Source: Dinoroseobacter sp034111085
GTDB lineage: Bacteria; Pseudomonadota; Alphaproteobacteria; Rhodobacterales; Rhodobacteraceae
NCBI GenBank assembly: GCA_034111085.1
Contig: JAWUXZ010000034.1
Span: forward strand, 186,001-250,000
Length of the DNA: 64,000 nt
Reading direction: 5' to 3'
Each line of letters starts with the position of its first letter. Within the stretch, counting starts at the first letter, position 1. A program made the translations under genes and the position numbers. A model generated the notes under the pieces. That model was not told where the DNA came from. It did no database searches and saw only the letters and a program-made list of their open reading frames with translations. Of the stretch, positions 18,548-26,425 are shown piece after piece.

Positions 18548-18573
18548 TTCCTGACCTAGGCTGTGTAAAGACG

Positions 18574-19617
18574 TTAGGTGGGCACTGTCTCGCGTACGGT
18601 GTCGATCATCAACTGCACATTCTCGGGATTTGCGTCGGGCGTGATCCCGTGGCCGAGGTTGAAGATATGCGGGCCTTTCGACAGTGCCTTGCAGATCGCG
18701 CGCGTCTCGTCGACGAGGGCTTGACCGCCTGTCACCATATGGCTGGATTTCAGGTTGCCCTGCACGCAGCCATCGACTTGCACATTCTTGGCCACCCAGT
18801 CGGCGGACACCGAATTGTCGATGGCAACGCAGTCTGCGCCGGTCTTTTTGGCAAAACCGATATAGTTCTGATCAGCCTCGCGCGGGAAGGCGATGATCGG
18901 CACGTTCGGATGCTTGGCCTTCAAGGCGGCGATGATCTTGATCGTGGGCTCCAGCGCGTATTTGGTGAACGCCTCGCCTTTAAGCGACCCTGCCCAGCTA
19001 TCAAAGATTTTCACGACCTCAGCGCCTGCTTGGATCTGCATGTCGAGATAGGTGATCGTCGCCTCGGTCAACCGGTCCATGAGCGCATCAAACAGCGCTG
19101 GGTTTTCGGCCATCAGTTTATGCGCGGGGCCTTGGTCGGGCGTGCCGCGACCTGCGATCATGTAGGTCGCAACGGTCCAGGGCGCGCCTGCAAAGCCGAT
19201 CAAGGTTGTGTCGGACGGAAGCGTGCGCGACACGATGCGCACGGTCTCATAGATGGGGGCTAGATGGTCGTGAATGTCATCGGGCCCCTTAATCTTGGCG
19301 AAATCGGCGTCGGTTGTGATGGTGCTTAGGCGAGGACCTTCGCCGGTCACAAACCACAGGTCCGCGCCAATCGCTTGGGGCACCAGCAAAATGTCAGCAA
19401 ATAAGATTGCAGCGTCAAAGCCGTAGCGCCGGATCGGTTGCAAGGTCACCTCGGCGGCGAGCTCGGAGTTGTAGCACAGCGACAGAAAATCACCCGCCTG
19501 CGCGCGTGTTGCGCGATATTCGGGCAGGTAGCGCCCGGCCTGCCGCATCATCCAAATCGGTGGCGTGGCCAGGGTTTCCCCTGCAAGGCTGCGCAGGAGC
19601 TTTTTTGTCGGTGCCAT
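18574..19617 (-). CDS. hemE: Uroporphyrinogen decarboxylase
   Basis: 347-aa cytoplasmic enzyme that converts uroporphyrinogen III to coproporphyrinogen III. The N-terminal signature PPIWMMRQAGRYLPEYR with its active-site Arg residues is complete. GFAGAPWTVATYMI and the C-terminal NLGHGITPD are also in place. Length is normal. It is divergent from hemC, with 115 bases between them, so the two heme genes probably share a promoter region. Confidence 0.97.
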   Translation of the reverse strand: MAPTKKLLRSLAGETLATPPIWMMRQAGRYLPEYRATRAQAGDFLSLCYNSELAAEVTLQPIRRYGFDAAILFADILLVPQAIGADLWFVTGEGPRLSTITTDADFAKIKGPDDIHDHLAPIYETVRIVSRTLPSDTTLIGFAGAPWTVATYMIAGRGTPDQGPAHKLMAENPALFDALMDRLTEATITYLDMQIQAGAEVVKIFDSWAGSLKGEAFTKYALEPTIKIIAALKAKHPNVPIIAFPREADQNYIGFAKKTGADCVAIDNSVSADWVAKNVQVDGCVQGNLKSSHMVTGGQALVDETRAICKALSKGPHIFNLGHGITPDANPENVQLMIDTVRETVPT

Positions 19618-19732
19618 GGTCGCTATCTTCCCGTGTCGTCATGTCTCGTCTGATTGCGGTGTTGTTTCATGTCAGGGTCAATCAGGCAATCAGATATTGT
19701 CAGGCTAAGTTGACACATATAGAGATGAAATC

Positions 19733-20683
19733 ATGACGATCGACCTCCCAAACCCCGCTCAACCGCTGCGCATCGGCACCCGTGGATCCCCACTTGCGCT
19801 GGCCCAAGCTTACGAGACACGCGGCCGCTTGATGGGTGCTTTTGATCTGCCGGAGGCCGCGTTTGAAATCGTGGTGATCAAGGTCACAGGCGATCAGATT
19901 TTGGATAAAGCGCTGAAGGATATCGGCGGCAAAGGCCTGTTCACACGCGAGATCGAAGACGACTTGATTGCGGGTAAGATCGACATTGCTGTGCATTCGA
20001 TGAAGGATATGCCGGTTGATCAGCCCGGCGGGTTGCTGTTGAACACCTATCTGCCGCGTGAAGATGTGCGTGATGCGTTCGTGACTTTGAACGGCGGGCA
20101 ACTGGTCGATTTACCGCAGGGTGCGGTTGTTGGATCGTCGTCGCTGCGCCGGCGTGCTCAAGTGGCGCATCGCCGCCCGGACCTGCAATTGGTCGAGTTT
20201 CGCGGCAATGTGCAGACCCGAATGAAGAAGCTCGCAGACGGTGTTGCTCATGCGACGTTCCTTGCGACGGCTGGTTTGAACCGCCTGAACATGGCGGATG
20301 TGCCGCGCCGATCGATTGAGCCTGAAGAGATGCTGCCCGCTGTTGCCCAAGGCGCGATTGGGATTGAGCGGCGCGGGGGCGATTCGCGAATGGCCATGAT
20401 GCTTGAGGCAATTCACGACGGCCCAACAGGGCAGCGCCTCGCGTGCGAGCGGGCGTATCTGAGCGCGCTGGATGGGTCTTGCGAGACACCAATTGCCGGG
20501 CTTGCGCTGCTTGAGGGTGGTACGATCTGGATGCGCGGCGAGATTTTGCGCCCCGATGGATCCGAGGTGATTGCCGATGAGGGTCGTGCGCCGATTGAGG
20601 ATGGCGAGCAGCTCGGTATTGAGTTGGCCGAGCGCTTGCGGGCACGTGCGCCTGCAGGGTTCTTTAGCTGGATTTCTGCCTAG
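19733..20683 (+). CDS. hemC: Porphobilinogen deaminase (hydroxymethylbilane synthase)
   Basis: 316-aa enzyme that polymerises four porphobilinogens into hydroxymethylbilane. The start RIGTRGSPLALAQ, then KDIGGKGLFTREIE and AVHSMKDMP, are family hallmarks. The cofactor-anchoring Cys is in LDGSCETPIAG. A weak promoter may be TTGTCA (19697) with TATAGA (19718), at short spacing. It faces the convergent FAD-oxidase gene across a repeat element at 20813. Confidence 0.97.
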   Translation: MTIDLPNPAQPLRIGTRGSPLALAQAYETRGRLMGAFDLPEAAFEIVVIKVTGDQILDKALKDIGGKGLFTREIEDDLIAGKIDIAVHSMKDMPVDQPGGLLLNTYLPREDVRDAFVTLNGGQLVDLPQGAVVGSSSLRRRAQVAHRRPDLQLVEFRGNVQTRMKKLADGVAHATFLATAGLNRLNMADVPRRSIEPEEMLPAVAQGAIGIERRGGDSRMAMMLEAIHDGPTGQRLACERAYLSALDGSCETPIAGLALLEGGTIWMRGEILRPDGSEVIADEGRAPIEDGEQLGIELAERLRARAPAGFFSWISA

Positions 20684-20812
20684 GGGTCTGTGTGCCGATG
20701 GGATCAAAAGGCTAGACAGTGCTAGGTTTTGGCTTTGAGAAATCTTATTCTGACGAAATACTCGGTTAAGGTTAACGCGCCGTCCTTTGAGCTTTGAGGG
20801 TATGCCGAGTGA

Positions 20813-20884
20813 CTTGCGTCGATAATGCTCTGCCTAAATCCTAAATCCTAAATCCTAAATCCCAAATCCTAATGCCGACGCAAG
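20813..20884. repeat. Heptamer tandem repeat inside the loop of a 9-bp inverted repeat
   Basis: CTTGCGTCG (20813-20821) and CGACGCAAG (20876-20884) are exact reverse complements. Between them, from 20833 to 20873, the 7-base unit CCTAAAT is repeated: four exact copies, then CCCAAAT, then a partial CCTAAT. The element fills the gap between the convergent hemC and FAD-oxidase genes, so its RNA could be a two-way terminator or processing site. The repeat is A/T-rich compared with its surroundings. Confidence 0.85.
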
Positions 20885-20893
20885 CAGCGCATC

Positions 20894-22309
20894 TCAATCC
20901 AAAGGCGGCAAAACCTTTCCCGGATTAAGCAGACCTTTTGGATCGAAAGCAGCCTTAACTGCGTGCATCATCTGCAACGCCACCGGATCCTTGCGCCGCG
21001 CCATGCTGCCCAGCTTTGACAGACCAATCCCGTGCTCGGCGGAAAAACTCCCTCCCAGCGCGAGCGTCACATCCTCGACCGCCTCGGTGATCGCGACGTG
21101 CTGCGCCTTGTCTTCGCTTGTCGGCCAAACCGCGTAATGCACGTTGCCGTCGCCCAGATGGCTGACCGAACAGTCGCGCGCGCCCGGATCGATCTCGGCC
21201 AGCCTTTGTCCCATCCGCGCCAAGAAAGTCGAGACCTTGTCGACCGGCACCGACACATCGTGGTTCACCAGCGGTTTCGTGGTTAACAAGACCTCGCCCG
21301 CGCGCTCGCGCCTGTCCCACATCTCGCGGCGCTGTGCGTCGTTTTGAGCAACGACAGCATCAAGCGCGAGGCCCTCTTCAAGCAAATCACTCAACGTCTC
21401 TTCCAGCGCAGTGGTCAGCGGCACCGACCCGTCCTCGCCTGGATCGGCCATAGCAGGCTGGGTTGTGGCGACCTCAACCAGAATATTGACCTCGTGGGTA
21501 TCCTCGAACGGCTCGCGGGTCTCGGTGAACTTGGCCTTCAGCGTCTCAATATAAAGGCGCGGCATGTATTCGAACGCCTCGACCATGCCGCCCGTCGCGC
21601 CTTGAAGGCGGTTCAGTAACACCAGAGCGGCATCCAGATTGGGGGCTGCCACCATCGCAGTCGCATAGGCGCGCGGCTTTGGCATCAGCTTCATAACCGC
21701 CCCAGTGATGATCCCTAGGGTGCCCTCGGCCCCGATCATCAGATCCTTCAGATCAAAGCCGGAATTGTCTTTGTGCAGCTCGCTCATCAAATTCATCACG
21801 CGCCCGTCGGCCAGCACAACCTCCAAGCCCAAGCATAAATGCCGGGTGGAGCCGTAGCGCAGCACGTTCGATCCGCCAGCATTAGTCGACAGGACCCCAC
21901 CGATCATCGCGGACCCGCGTGCGCCGAAATAGAGCGGGAATATCAGATCATGCTCACCTGCTGCGTCGTGCAATTGGCTGAGGATCACGCCTGCCTCGAC
22001 CACTGCCACGCGTGCACCGGGACGGATTTCGCGGATGGTGTTCATGCGCTCAAGCGACAGCATCAACGCGCCCTCGGCTGAGGTGCCGCCATTCAGGCCG
22101 GTATTGCCTGATACAGGAACAACGGCTGTATTGGTCTCATGAGCCAGTTTAAGGATCGCGCTGACCTCGTCGGTCGAGCGGGGACGGACCACTGCGAGGG
22201 GGGTCCAGTGGTAGTTTTCGGTCCAGTCGGCGGAATACTTGCCCAGATCGTCCCCGGTAAGCACATGGGCCGCGCCGGTGATGGCGGTGAGTTTGTCGAG
22301 CATTTGCAT
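20894..22309 (-). CDS. FAD-binding oxidoreductase (GlcD / D-2-hydroxyacid dehydrogenase type)
   Basis: 471-aa flavoprotein of the PCMH/FAD_binding_4 plus FAD-oxidase C family. The FAD site appears as PVSGNTGLNGG and GGVLSTNAGGSNVLRYGSTR. The C-terminal part has HLGDGNVHY and SAEHGIGLSK, with the metal/substrate His residues, and ends NPGKVLP. Such enzymes oxidise D-lactate, glycolate or D-2-hydroxyglutarate; the sequence alone does not say which. The start ATG 22309 is preceded by GGGAGG at good spacing. No other gene of the glc system is adjacent. Confidence 0.9.
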   Translation of the reverse strand: MQMLDKLTAITGAAHVLTGDDLGKYSADWTENYHWTPLAVVRPRSTDEVSAILKLAHETNTAVVPVSGNTGLNGGTSAEGALMLSLERMNTIREIRPGARVAVVEAGVILSQLHDAAGEHDLIFPLYFGARGSAMIGGVLSTNAGGSNVLRYGSTRHLCLGLEVVLADGRVMNLMSELHKDNSGFDLKDLMIGAEGTLGIITGAVMKLMPKPRAYATAMVAAPNLDAALVLLNRLQGATGGMVEAFEYMPRLYIETLKAKFTETREPFEDTHEVNILVEVATTQPAMADPGEDGSVPLTTALEETLSDLLEEGLALDAVVAQNDAQRREMWDRRERAGEVLLTTKPLVNHDVSVPVDKVSTFLARMGQRLAEIDPGARDCSVSHLGDGNVHYAVWPTSEDKAQHVAITEAVEDVTLALGGSFSAEHGIGLSKLGSMARRKDPVALQMMHAVKAAFDPKGLLNPGKVLPPLD

Positions 22310-22366
22310 CTGTAATCCCTCCCGAGGCTCAGAATGGCGCAGGATGGCGCAGCGATGCGGTAAGGT

Positions 22367-23920
22367 CTAGCGGAACCACTCCGCCCAGCCGTCCAGATAG
22401 TAGCGCATCAGGGCGTGGGTCTGCATGGTGTTTGCCTCGACCTCGAGCTTGCCCATATCCGGCGGGAATACTTGGGCGGCGGCAAAGGTGCCTTGGGTCA
22501 GGTAGCGCATACCGTCTGGGAAGTTCAGCGCGCGGGGGGCGGGCTCCATCTTGCCAGCGATAATAAAGCCCCAGATGCCGAAGCTTGGGATGGTTACATG
22601 CAGCGGCTGGGTCCAAAGGCCTTGTCCGGGCGCGATCGGATTGCGCGTGCCAGATAGGGTTTCCTCTAGCGACCAGAATGCGGCGCGCGCGAACAGGGGC
22701 GAGCCCGCCTGGGTGACGAAAAGGCCCGTTGCCGACAACCGCTCTAGCATCCGTGCGTAGAATTCGCGGGTATAAAGACGCGATAGCGATAGGGTCGATG
22801 GGTCCGGCAGATCAGCGATAATCAGATCGTAAGCATCACCCGCCTCGGATAGGAATTGCCATGCATCGGTGTTGTGGACGCTCACGCGCGGATCGTGCAG
22901 CGCAAAGTTGTTCAGCACGGCGAGGTCGTCACGATTTTTGAATAATTCCGTCACGGCCGGGTCCAGATCGACAAGATCTACGACTTGCACGCGGGGATCT
23001 TTCAACACCTCACGCACAGCCATTCCGTCGCCACCACCCAGCACCAAAACGCGCGCCGGAGCGGCGACACGGGCAAGCGCCGGATGCACCAGCATTTCGT
23101 GGTAGCGGTGCTCGTCAAGGCTGTCGAACTGGATTGATTGGTTCAGGAACAGGCGCGTGCGGTCGCGGAACCGCGTGACGGTTATCTGCTGGTAGGGCGT
23201 TGTTTGCGAGACGATGACCTCGTCCTCATACAGCGTCGCATCCAGAACCGAGACGATGGATTCCGCGCGCACAAGTGCGACCGTGCAGGCAATCACCGCG
23301 ACCGCCCAGACGATCCGAAAGCCCCAGCCTAGGATTTCGCGGAACAGCCATAATGTCAGGCCTGCGACCAGTAAATTCAGCAGTCCAAACGCCAAGGATG
23401 CAGACATCAGGCCCAATTGTGGAACCACCAACAACGGAAATGCGAGGGCGGCGGCCAGCGCGCCCAGATAGTCCGCCGTCAGCACGTTTGCCAGCGTGTG
23501 CTTGCCGGCACCCATCGCCGTCAGGATGCGGGTGATCAGCGGTATCTCCAGCCCCGACAACGCGCCGCACAGGAACACGATGACGAACAACACGCCGGTG
23601 ATCCCGTCCAAATACGCATAGGTTGCAAACAAGATTGGCGCAGAGAACCCGCCGACGACACCAAGTGCGATCTGGCTGGTGGCAAAGCCGGCTTCGGCAT
23701 TCTCGACAAAGCGCGAGGCGAACGCACCCACGCCCATCGAGGTCAGAAACAGCCCGATCACCAGCGAAAATTGCGTGACCGAATCGCCCAGCAGGTACGA
23801 CGCAGCTGCGCCGGCGACCAACTCATAGACAAGCCCAGAAACTGCTACGACGAAGGTAGATGCCAGCAGCAGCGCGATCTTTTGGTCGTCGCGCAGGTCA
23901 GGGCGGGACGTGTCGGTCAG
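22367..23920 (-). CDS. Membrane-fused spermidine synthase-like aminopropyltransferase
   Basis: About 517 aa. The N-terminal 200 residues form about seven membrane segments, and the C-terminal half is a spermidine-synthase fold. Motifs include YQQITVTRF, FDSLDEHRYHEMLVHPAL, VLVLGGGDG, VDLDP and IIADLPDP. The last holds the Asp that normally activates the amine. Every ATG, GTG or TTG start begins too late: TTG 23821 would cut off the conserved first segment (VAVSGLVYELVAGA). Reading upstream, that segment continues to a CTG at 23918-23920, which overlaps the DUF350 stop as CTGA. I take this CTG as the start. The product may modify polyamines at the membrane; the substrate is not known. Confidence 0.85.
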   Translation of the reverse strand: MTDTSRPDLRDDQKIALLLASTFVVAVSGLVYELVAGAAASYLLGDSVTQFSLVIGLFLTSMGVGAFASRFVENAEAGFATSQIALGVVGGFSAPILFATYAYLDGITGVLFVIVFLCGALSGLEIPLITRILTAMGAGKHTLANVLTADYLGALAAALAFPLLVVPQLGLMSASLAFGLLNLLVAGLTLWLFREILGWGFRIVWAVAVIACTVALVRAESIVSVLDATLYEDEVIVSQTTPYQQITVTRFRDRTRLFLNQSIQFDSLDEHRYHEMLVHPALARVAAPARVLVLGGGDGMAVREVLKDPRVQVVDLVDLDPAVTELFKNRDDLAVLNNFALHDPRVSVHNTDAWQFLSEAGDAYDLIIADLPDPSTLSLSRLYTREFYARMLERLSATGLFVTQAGSPLFARAAFWSLEETLSGTRNPIAPGQGLWTQPLHVTIPSFGIWGFIIAGKMEPAPRALNFPDGMRYLTQGTFAAAQVFPPDMGKLEVEANTMQTHALMRYYLDGWAEWFR

Positions 23921-24135
23921 GACAAGATCACCGCCGAAATCAGGATCGACAGGGCAATGAAAATCGAGCCCATGAGGACGGCAATGGCCATATTATGCTC
24001 TTCCTCGATCTCCTTGCGCAGCGAGAAGGGGGTGAGCCATTCGATGATGACCCAGAAGAAAAGCATCAGGCCAAGGCCGACAAAGGCGTAAAAGACCGTG
24101 CCGAGAAACTCGGCGATTTGGATAGCAGCAAACAT
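23917..24135 (-). CDS. DUF350 family membrane protein (YjfL-like)
   Basis: 72-aa protein with two membrane segments (about residues 9-34 and 48-70) around a short acidic loop (RKEIEEEHNMA). This pattern, including the paired FWVIIEW and the loop, is that of DUF350/YjfL. Homologues occur with PspA-like, glutathionylspermidine-synthase or aminopropyltransferase genes in bacteria; the function is unknown. It follows the 51-aa gene by 25 bases and overlaps the aminopropyltransferase gene by 4 bases. Confidence 0.85.
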   Translation of the reverse strand: MFAAIQIAEFLGTVFYAFVGLGLMLFFWVIIEWLTPFSLRKEIEEEHNMAIAVLMGSIFIALSILISAVILS

Positions 24136-24160
24136 GGCTATTTCCCTGTTCTTTGTGTCA

Positions 24161-24316
24161 TTATTTTACGCTGCGCACCCCGTAATAGGGCACTCCGGCT
24201 GAGCCTGTGCGCACGCTTTGTAGATCCCGGCTTTCGCCCCATACCCCCGCCGAGGCCAGATACCAGCCGGTGCCGAGGATGGAGGCGAATAAAACTGTGA
24301 TTACGATCCGGGCCAT
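24161..24316 (-). CDS. 51-aa membrane or exported peptide, unknown
   Basis: Short gene reading MARIVITVLFASILGTGWY at the start. It has one hydrophobic segment (about residues 3-20), then a polar tail with SRDLQSVRTGSAG and VPYYGVRSVK. The ATG overlaps the stop of the upstream DUF4178 gene (TAATG), and DUF350 follows after 25 bases, so it is probably translated as part of the operon. A signal-anchor or lipid-free exported peptide is possible. No family recognised. Confidence 0.65.
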   Translation of the reverse strand: MARIVITVLFASILGTGWYLASAGVWGESRDLQSVRTGSAGVPYYGVRSVK

Positions 24317-25599
24317 TAGTCTTCATCGCTCCAGTCGCTGCCAGACCACCGACGCGCGCTGTGAAACATGCGCCGACCCAGCACTCCGATCCCAGCAATC
24401 GCCGATAGGGCTGCGGCAACCAGCAACCAGAAGGTCGCCTTCACGCCTTCCTCAACCGTCACGCTGACCGCACTGGGGCGCGTGCCATTGGACCATGTGC
24501 CTGCCTCGGACTGCTCGATGTTCAACGTATAGACCCCTTCGCCGGGCAAACGCAGCGTCGCCGTCGCCGTGCGCGCGCCTTCGGACCAATTCTCGCCATC
24601 TTGGCGGCCGAAGTAAAATTCCGACTGGCGGCCAAACTCGACCACCGTCTCGCCGCTCGGGTCCACCAGCTCTAGATCATACCACGCCCAGCCATTGCTG
24701 GCATTGCTGGTCATGCGGATCGTCACCAGATCGCTGGCATTGCTGATCTCGAACGCCAGCGCGATTGGGCGCGTCGTCGGAATGTTCGGCTCGTTCAGGA
24801 TCGTCGCACTGCCACCGGCGAGCGTCGCCCAAAGAAAAATGGCAACCGCAGCGCTGAGAAAGCCCATGTTGCGCAAGAAGGCGCCGTGTTTCCACGCTGC
24901 GAATGGTTGCAGCGGATGCACGCCTTTGAGGTCCGGCACGGTCTCAAGCCCGAACGCGGTTTGGACCTGTTCAGGTGCCAAATAGCTGGTCAACTCGATC
25001 TCGCGCTCAGGCCCGTTGCTGGCTTGGGTCAGCTGATGGGTGTCGCTCATGAAGGTCACGTAAGGCGTGCGGTTGCCGCGACGAGGTGCGAAGTTGAAAC
25101 TACCTTCGGCATACGCGATCTGCGAGGTGCCGCTTTCGTAGTACTTATACCGGCCGCCATCCCAATAGGTCCCGGGCTGGTTTTCGGACCGGTTCACGCG
25201 CGCCTCTGTCCACCAACCGGAATTTCCCATGCCGCGCACTTTGCGGGTGAATGAAAAATGCCCATCCTCGACAGCAATCCAGCAATAGCCGTGGGTCGGC
25301 GAGAACAATTGGTGTTCCACCCATTCCCAGCGCTGGCCTGCATAGCTCTCGATCACTTGCAGGGTGCCGATGACGGTCCAGTCCACGCCTTCCAACGCGC
25401 CGGTCATGCCCAGACTGATCGGGCTGTCGGGGCGCGGGGCTTTGTCGTATTTCTCAAGGATCTTGTAGTTGTCTTGGGCGTCCAGCAATGCGCCGCAATA
25501 TTCGCACCCGCGCGCCGCGACGCGCCCGCCACCCAGCACCGACAAGCCTGCCCCACACGAGGTGCAGTTGATGCTGCGCAATGTGTCAGGCGCGCTCAT
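24316..25599 (-). CDS. DUF4178 protein with zinc ribbon and two membrane segments
   Basis: 427-aa protein. Residues about 11-40 form a zinc ribbon (CTSCGAGL...CEYCGALL). Two beta-rich DUF4178-type repeats follow, the second with VEHQLFSPTHGYCWIAVEDGH. A membrane segment lies at about residue 240 (FLSAAVAIFLWATLAGG), then a predicted beta-sandwich domain (about 260-385), and a second membrane segment near the C-terminus (WLLVAAALSAIAGIGVLG). The sandwich probably lies outside the cytoplasm. It overlaps the preceding DUF4178 gene by ATGA and the 51-aa gene by TAATG. Function unknown. Confidence 0.8.
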   Translation of the reverse strand: MSAPDTLRSINCTSCGAGLSVLGGGRVAARGCEYCGALLDAQDNYKILEKYDKAPRPDSPISLGMTGALEGVDWTVIGTLQVIESYAGQRWEWVEHQLFSPTHGYCWIAVEDGHFSFTRKVRGMGNSGWWTEARVNRSENQPGTYWDGGRYKYYESGTSQIAYAEGSFNFAPRRGNRTPYVTFMSDTHQLTQASNGPEREIELTSYLAPEQVQTAFGLETVPDLKGVHPLQPFAAWKHGAFLRNMGFLSAAVAIFLWATLAGGSATILNEPNIPTTRPIALAFEISNASDLVTIRMTSNASNGWAWYDLELVDPSGETVVEFGRQSEFYFGRQDGENWSEGARTATATLRLPGEGVYTLNIEQSEAGTWSNGTRPSAVSVTVEEGVKATFWLLVAAALSAIAGIGVLGRRMFHSARRWSGSDWSDED

Positions 25600-26213
25600 G
25601 TCACGGCCTTAATCTTCCAGGGGTCGATCCATTCGCCCCTGTGCCACGCGTTTCCGCCATCCCAAACCTCAAGCGACAGAAGACCGCCCTTGGGGGAGGT
25701 GAAGTTTGCATAATAATGCTGCTCGCCGAGCGCAATCACCTCAGGCAGTGAACCGCGAAAAGCCACACAGGTCGCCTGATCTGTCTCGCTGAGCATGTAG
25801 GTCTCGCCGTCAAAGGACACTTCGGCCCCCAATGTCAGCTTTTTGGGCACCGCAGGTGCCGCGCGCGTAGAAACTTTGCGCTCGACTGAATAATCGCCCT
25901 CGTCGACGCTGATCCAGACGCCGTCCGGCCCCGCGACACTGGCTGGGCACCAGAACTCGTCCCACCAACCCGCGCCATAATCGAAGCGAATATGACCGGT
26001 GGGGGTGTATTGTTTGGTGTCGATCATCACGGCTTGACCAACCGCCATCAGGCTGGGGGCGTCCAGCATCACACCGTGATCGCCTGCGGCTTGCAGCGCT
26101 TCGCCATCGCGCAGGATCGTGGTCCCGCAGCTGTCACAATCCAGCATACGGGCAAAGGCCAGCTTTGCGCCCAGCGACGCGCCACAGTTGGGACAATTGG
26201 ATATCTCGGTCAT
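25596..26213 (-). CDS. DUF4178 protein with zinc ribbon, soluble
   Basis: 205-aa soluble protein and first gene of the operon. The N-terminal zinc ribbon reads CPNCGASLGAKLAFARMLDCDSCG, with about 16 residues between the Cys pairs. One DUF4178-like region follows (RFDYGAGWWDEFWCPASV, then GVWISVDEGDYSVERKV) and the C-terminus has YYANFTSPKGGLLSLEVWDGG. ATG 26213 was chosen over the codon at 26246, since it begins directly before the ribbon. It resembles the next gene and is probably an ancient duplicate without the membrane part. Confidence 0.8.
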   Translation of the reverse strand: MTEISNCPNCGASLGAKLAFARMLDCDSCGTTILRDGEALQAAGDHGVMLDAPSLMAVGQAVMIDTKQYTPTGHIRFDYGAGWWDEFWCPASVAGPDGVWISVDEGDYSVERKVSTRAAPAVPKKLTLGAEVSFDGETYMLSETDQATCVAFRGSLPEVIALGEQHYYANFTSPKGGLLSLEVWDGGNAWHRGEWIDPWKIKAVT

Positions 26214-26324
26214 GTTAGACAGGTGGCTAGCATATCCGGGGGCCAAGACAAGCCCGAGGCGTTCGCTGCTTGCGCATTTGCGGGTTGACCCGATCCGGTG
26301 GCTGGCATACGACGCGCCAACTTC

Positions 26325-26401
26325 GGCGTGGTAGCTCAGCTGGTTAGAGCGCGCGACTCATAATCGCGAGGTCGGGAGTTCAAGTCTCCCTCACGCCACC
26401 A
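26325..26401 (+). tRNA. tRNA with anticodon CAT, probably elongator Met
   Basis: 77 bases fold into a full cloverleaf: acceptor GGCGTGG with TCACGCC, D arm GCTC/GAGC, anticodon stem CGCGA/TCGCG with loop CTCATAA, T arm GGGAG/CTCCC, and an encoded ACCA end. The first pair is G-C, which rules out initiator tRNA (mismatched C1-A72 in bacteria). A CAT anticodon can also belong to tRNA-Ile2, read as AUA after lysidine modification; the sequence does not settle Met against Ile2. Bases 26214-26324 hold no gene and no clear promoter. Confidence 0.95.
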
Positions 26402-26425
26402 TTTATCTATAAAGACATTTCAGTA

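Noticed and set aside
20833..20873. Similarity of CCTAAAT repeats to plant telomere sequence
   Set aside because: The unit differs from CCCTAAA by composition, the region is interior to a bacterial chromosome, and copy number is low; resemblance is by chance.
24138..24419. Minus-strand frame of 93 codons
   Set aside because: It overlaps both the DUF4178 end and the 51-aa gene in another frame; the 51-aa gene has the better start overlap.
26325..26401. tRNA as attachment site of an integrated element
   Set aside because: No integrase, no repeated 3' tRNA end and no change of gene character beside it.
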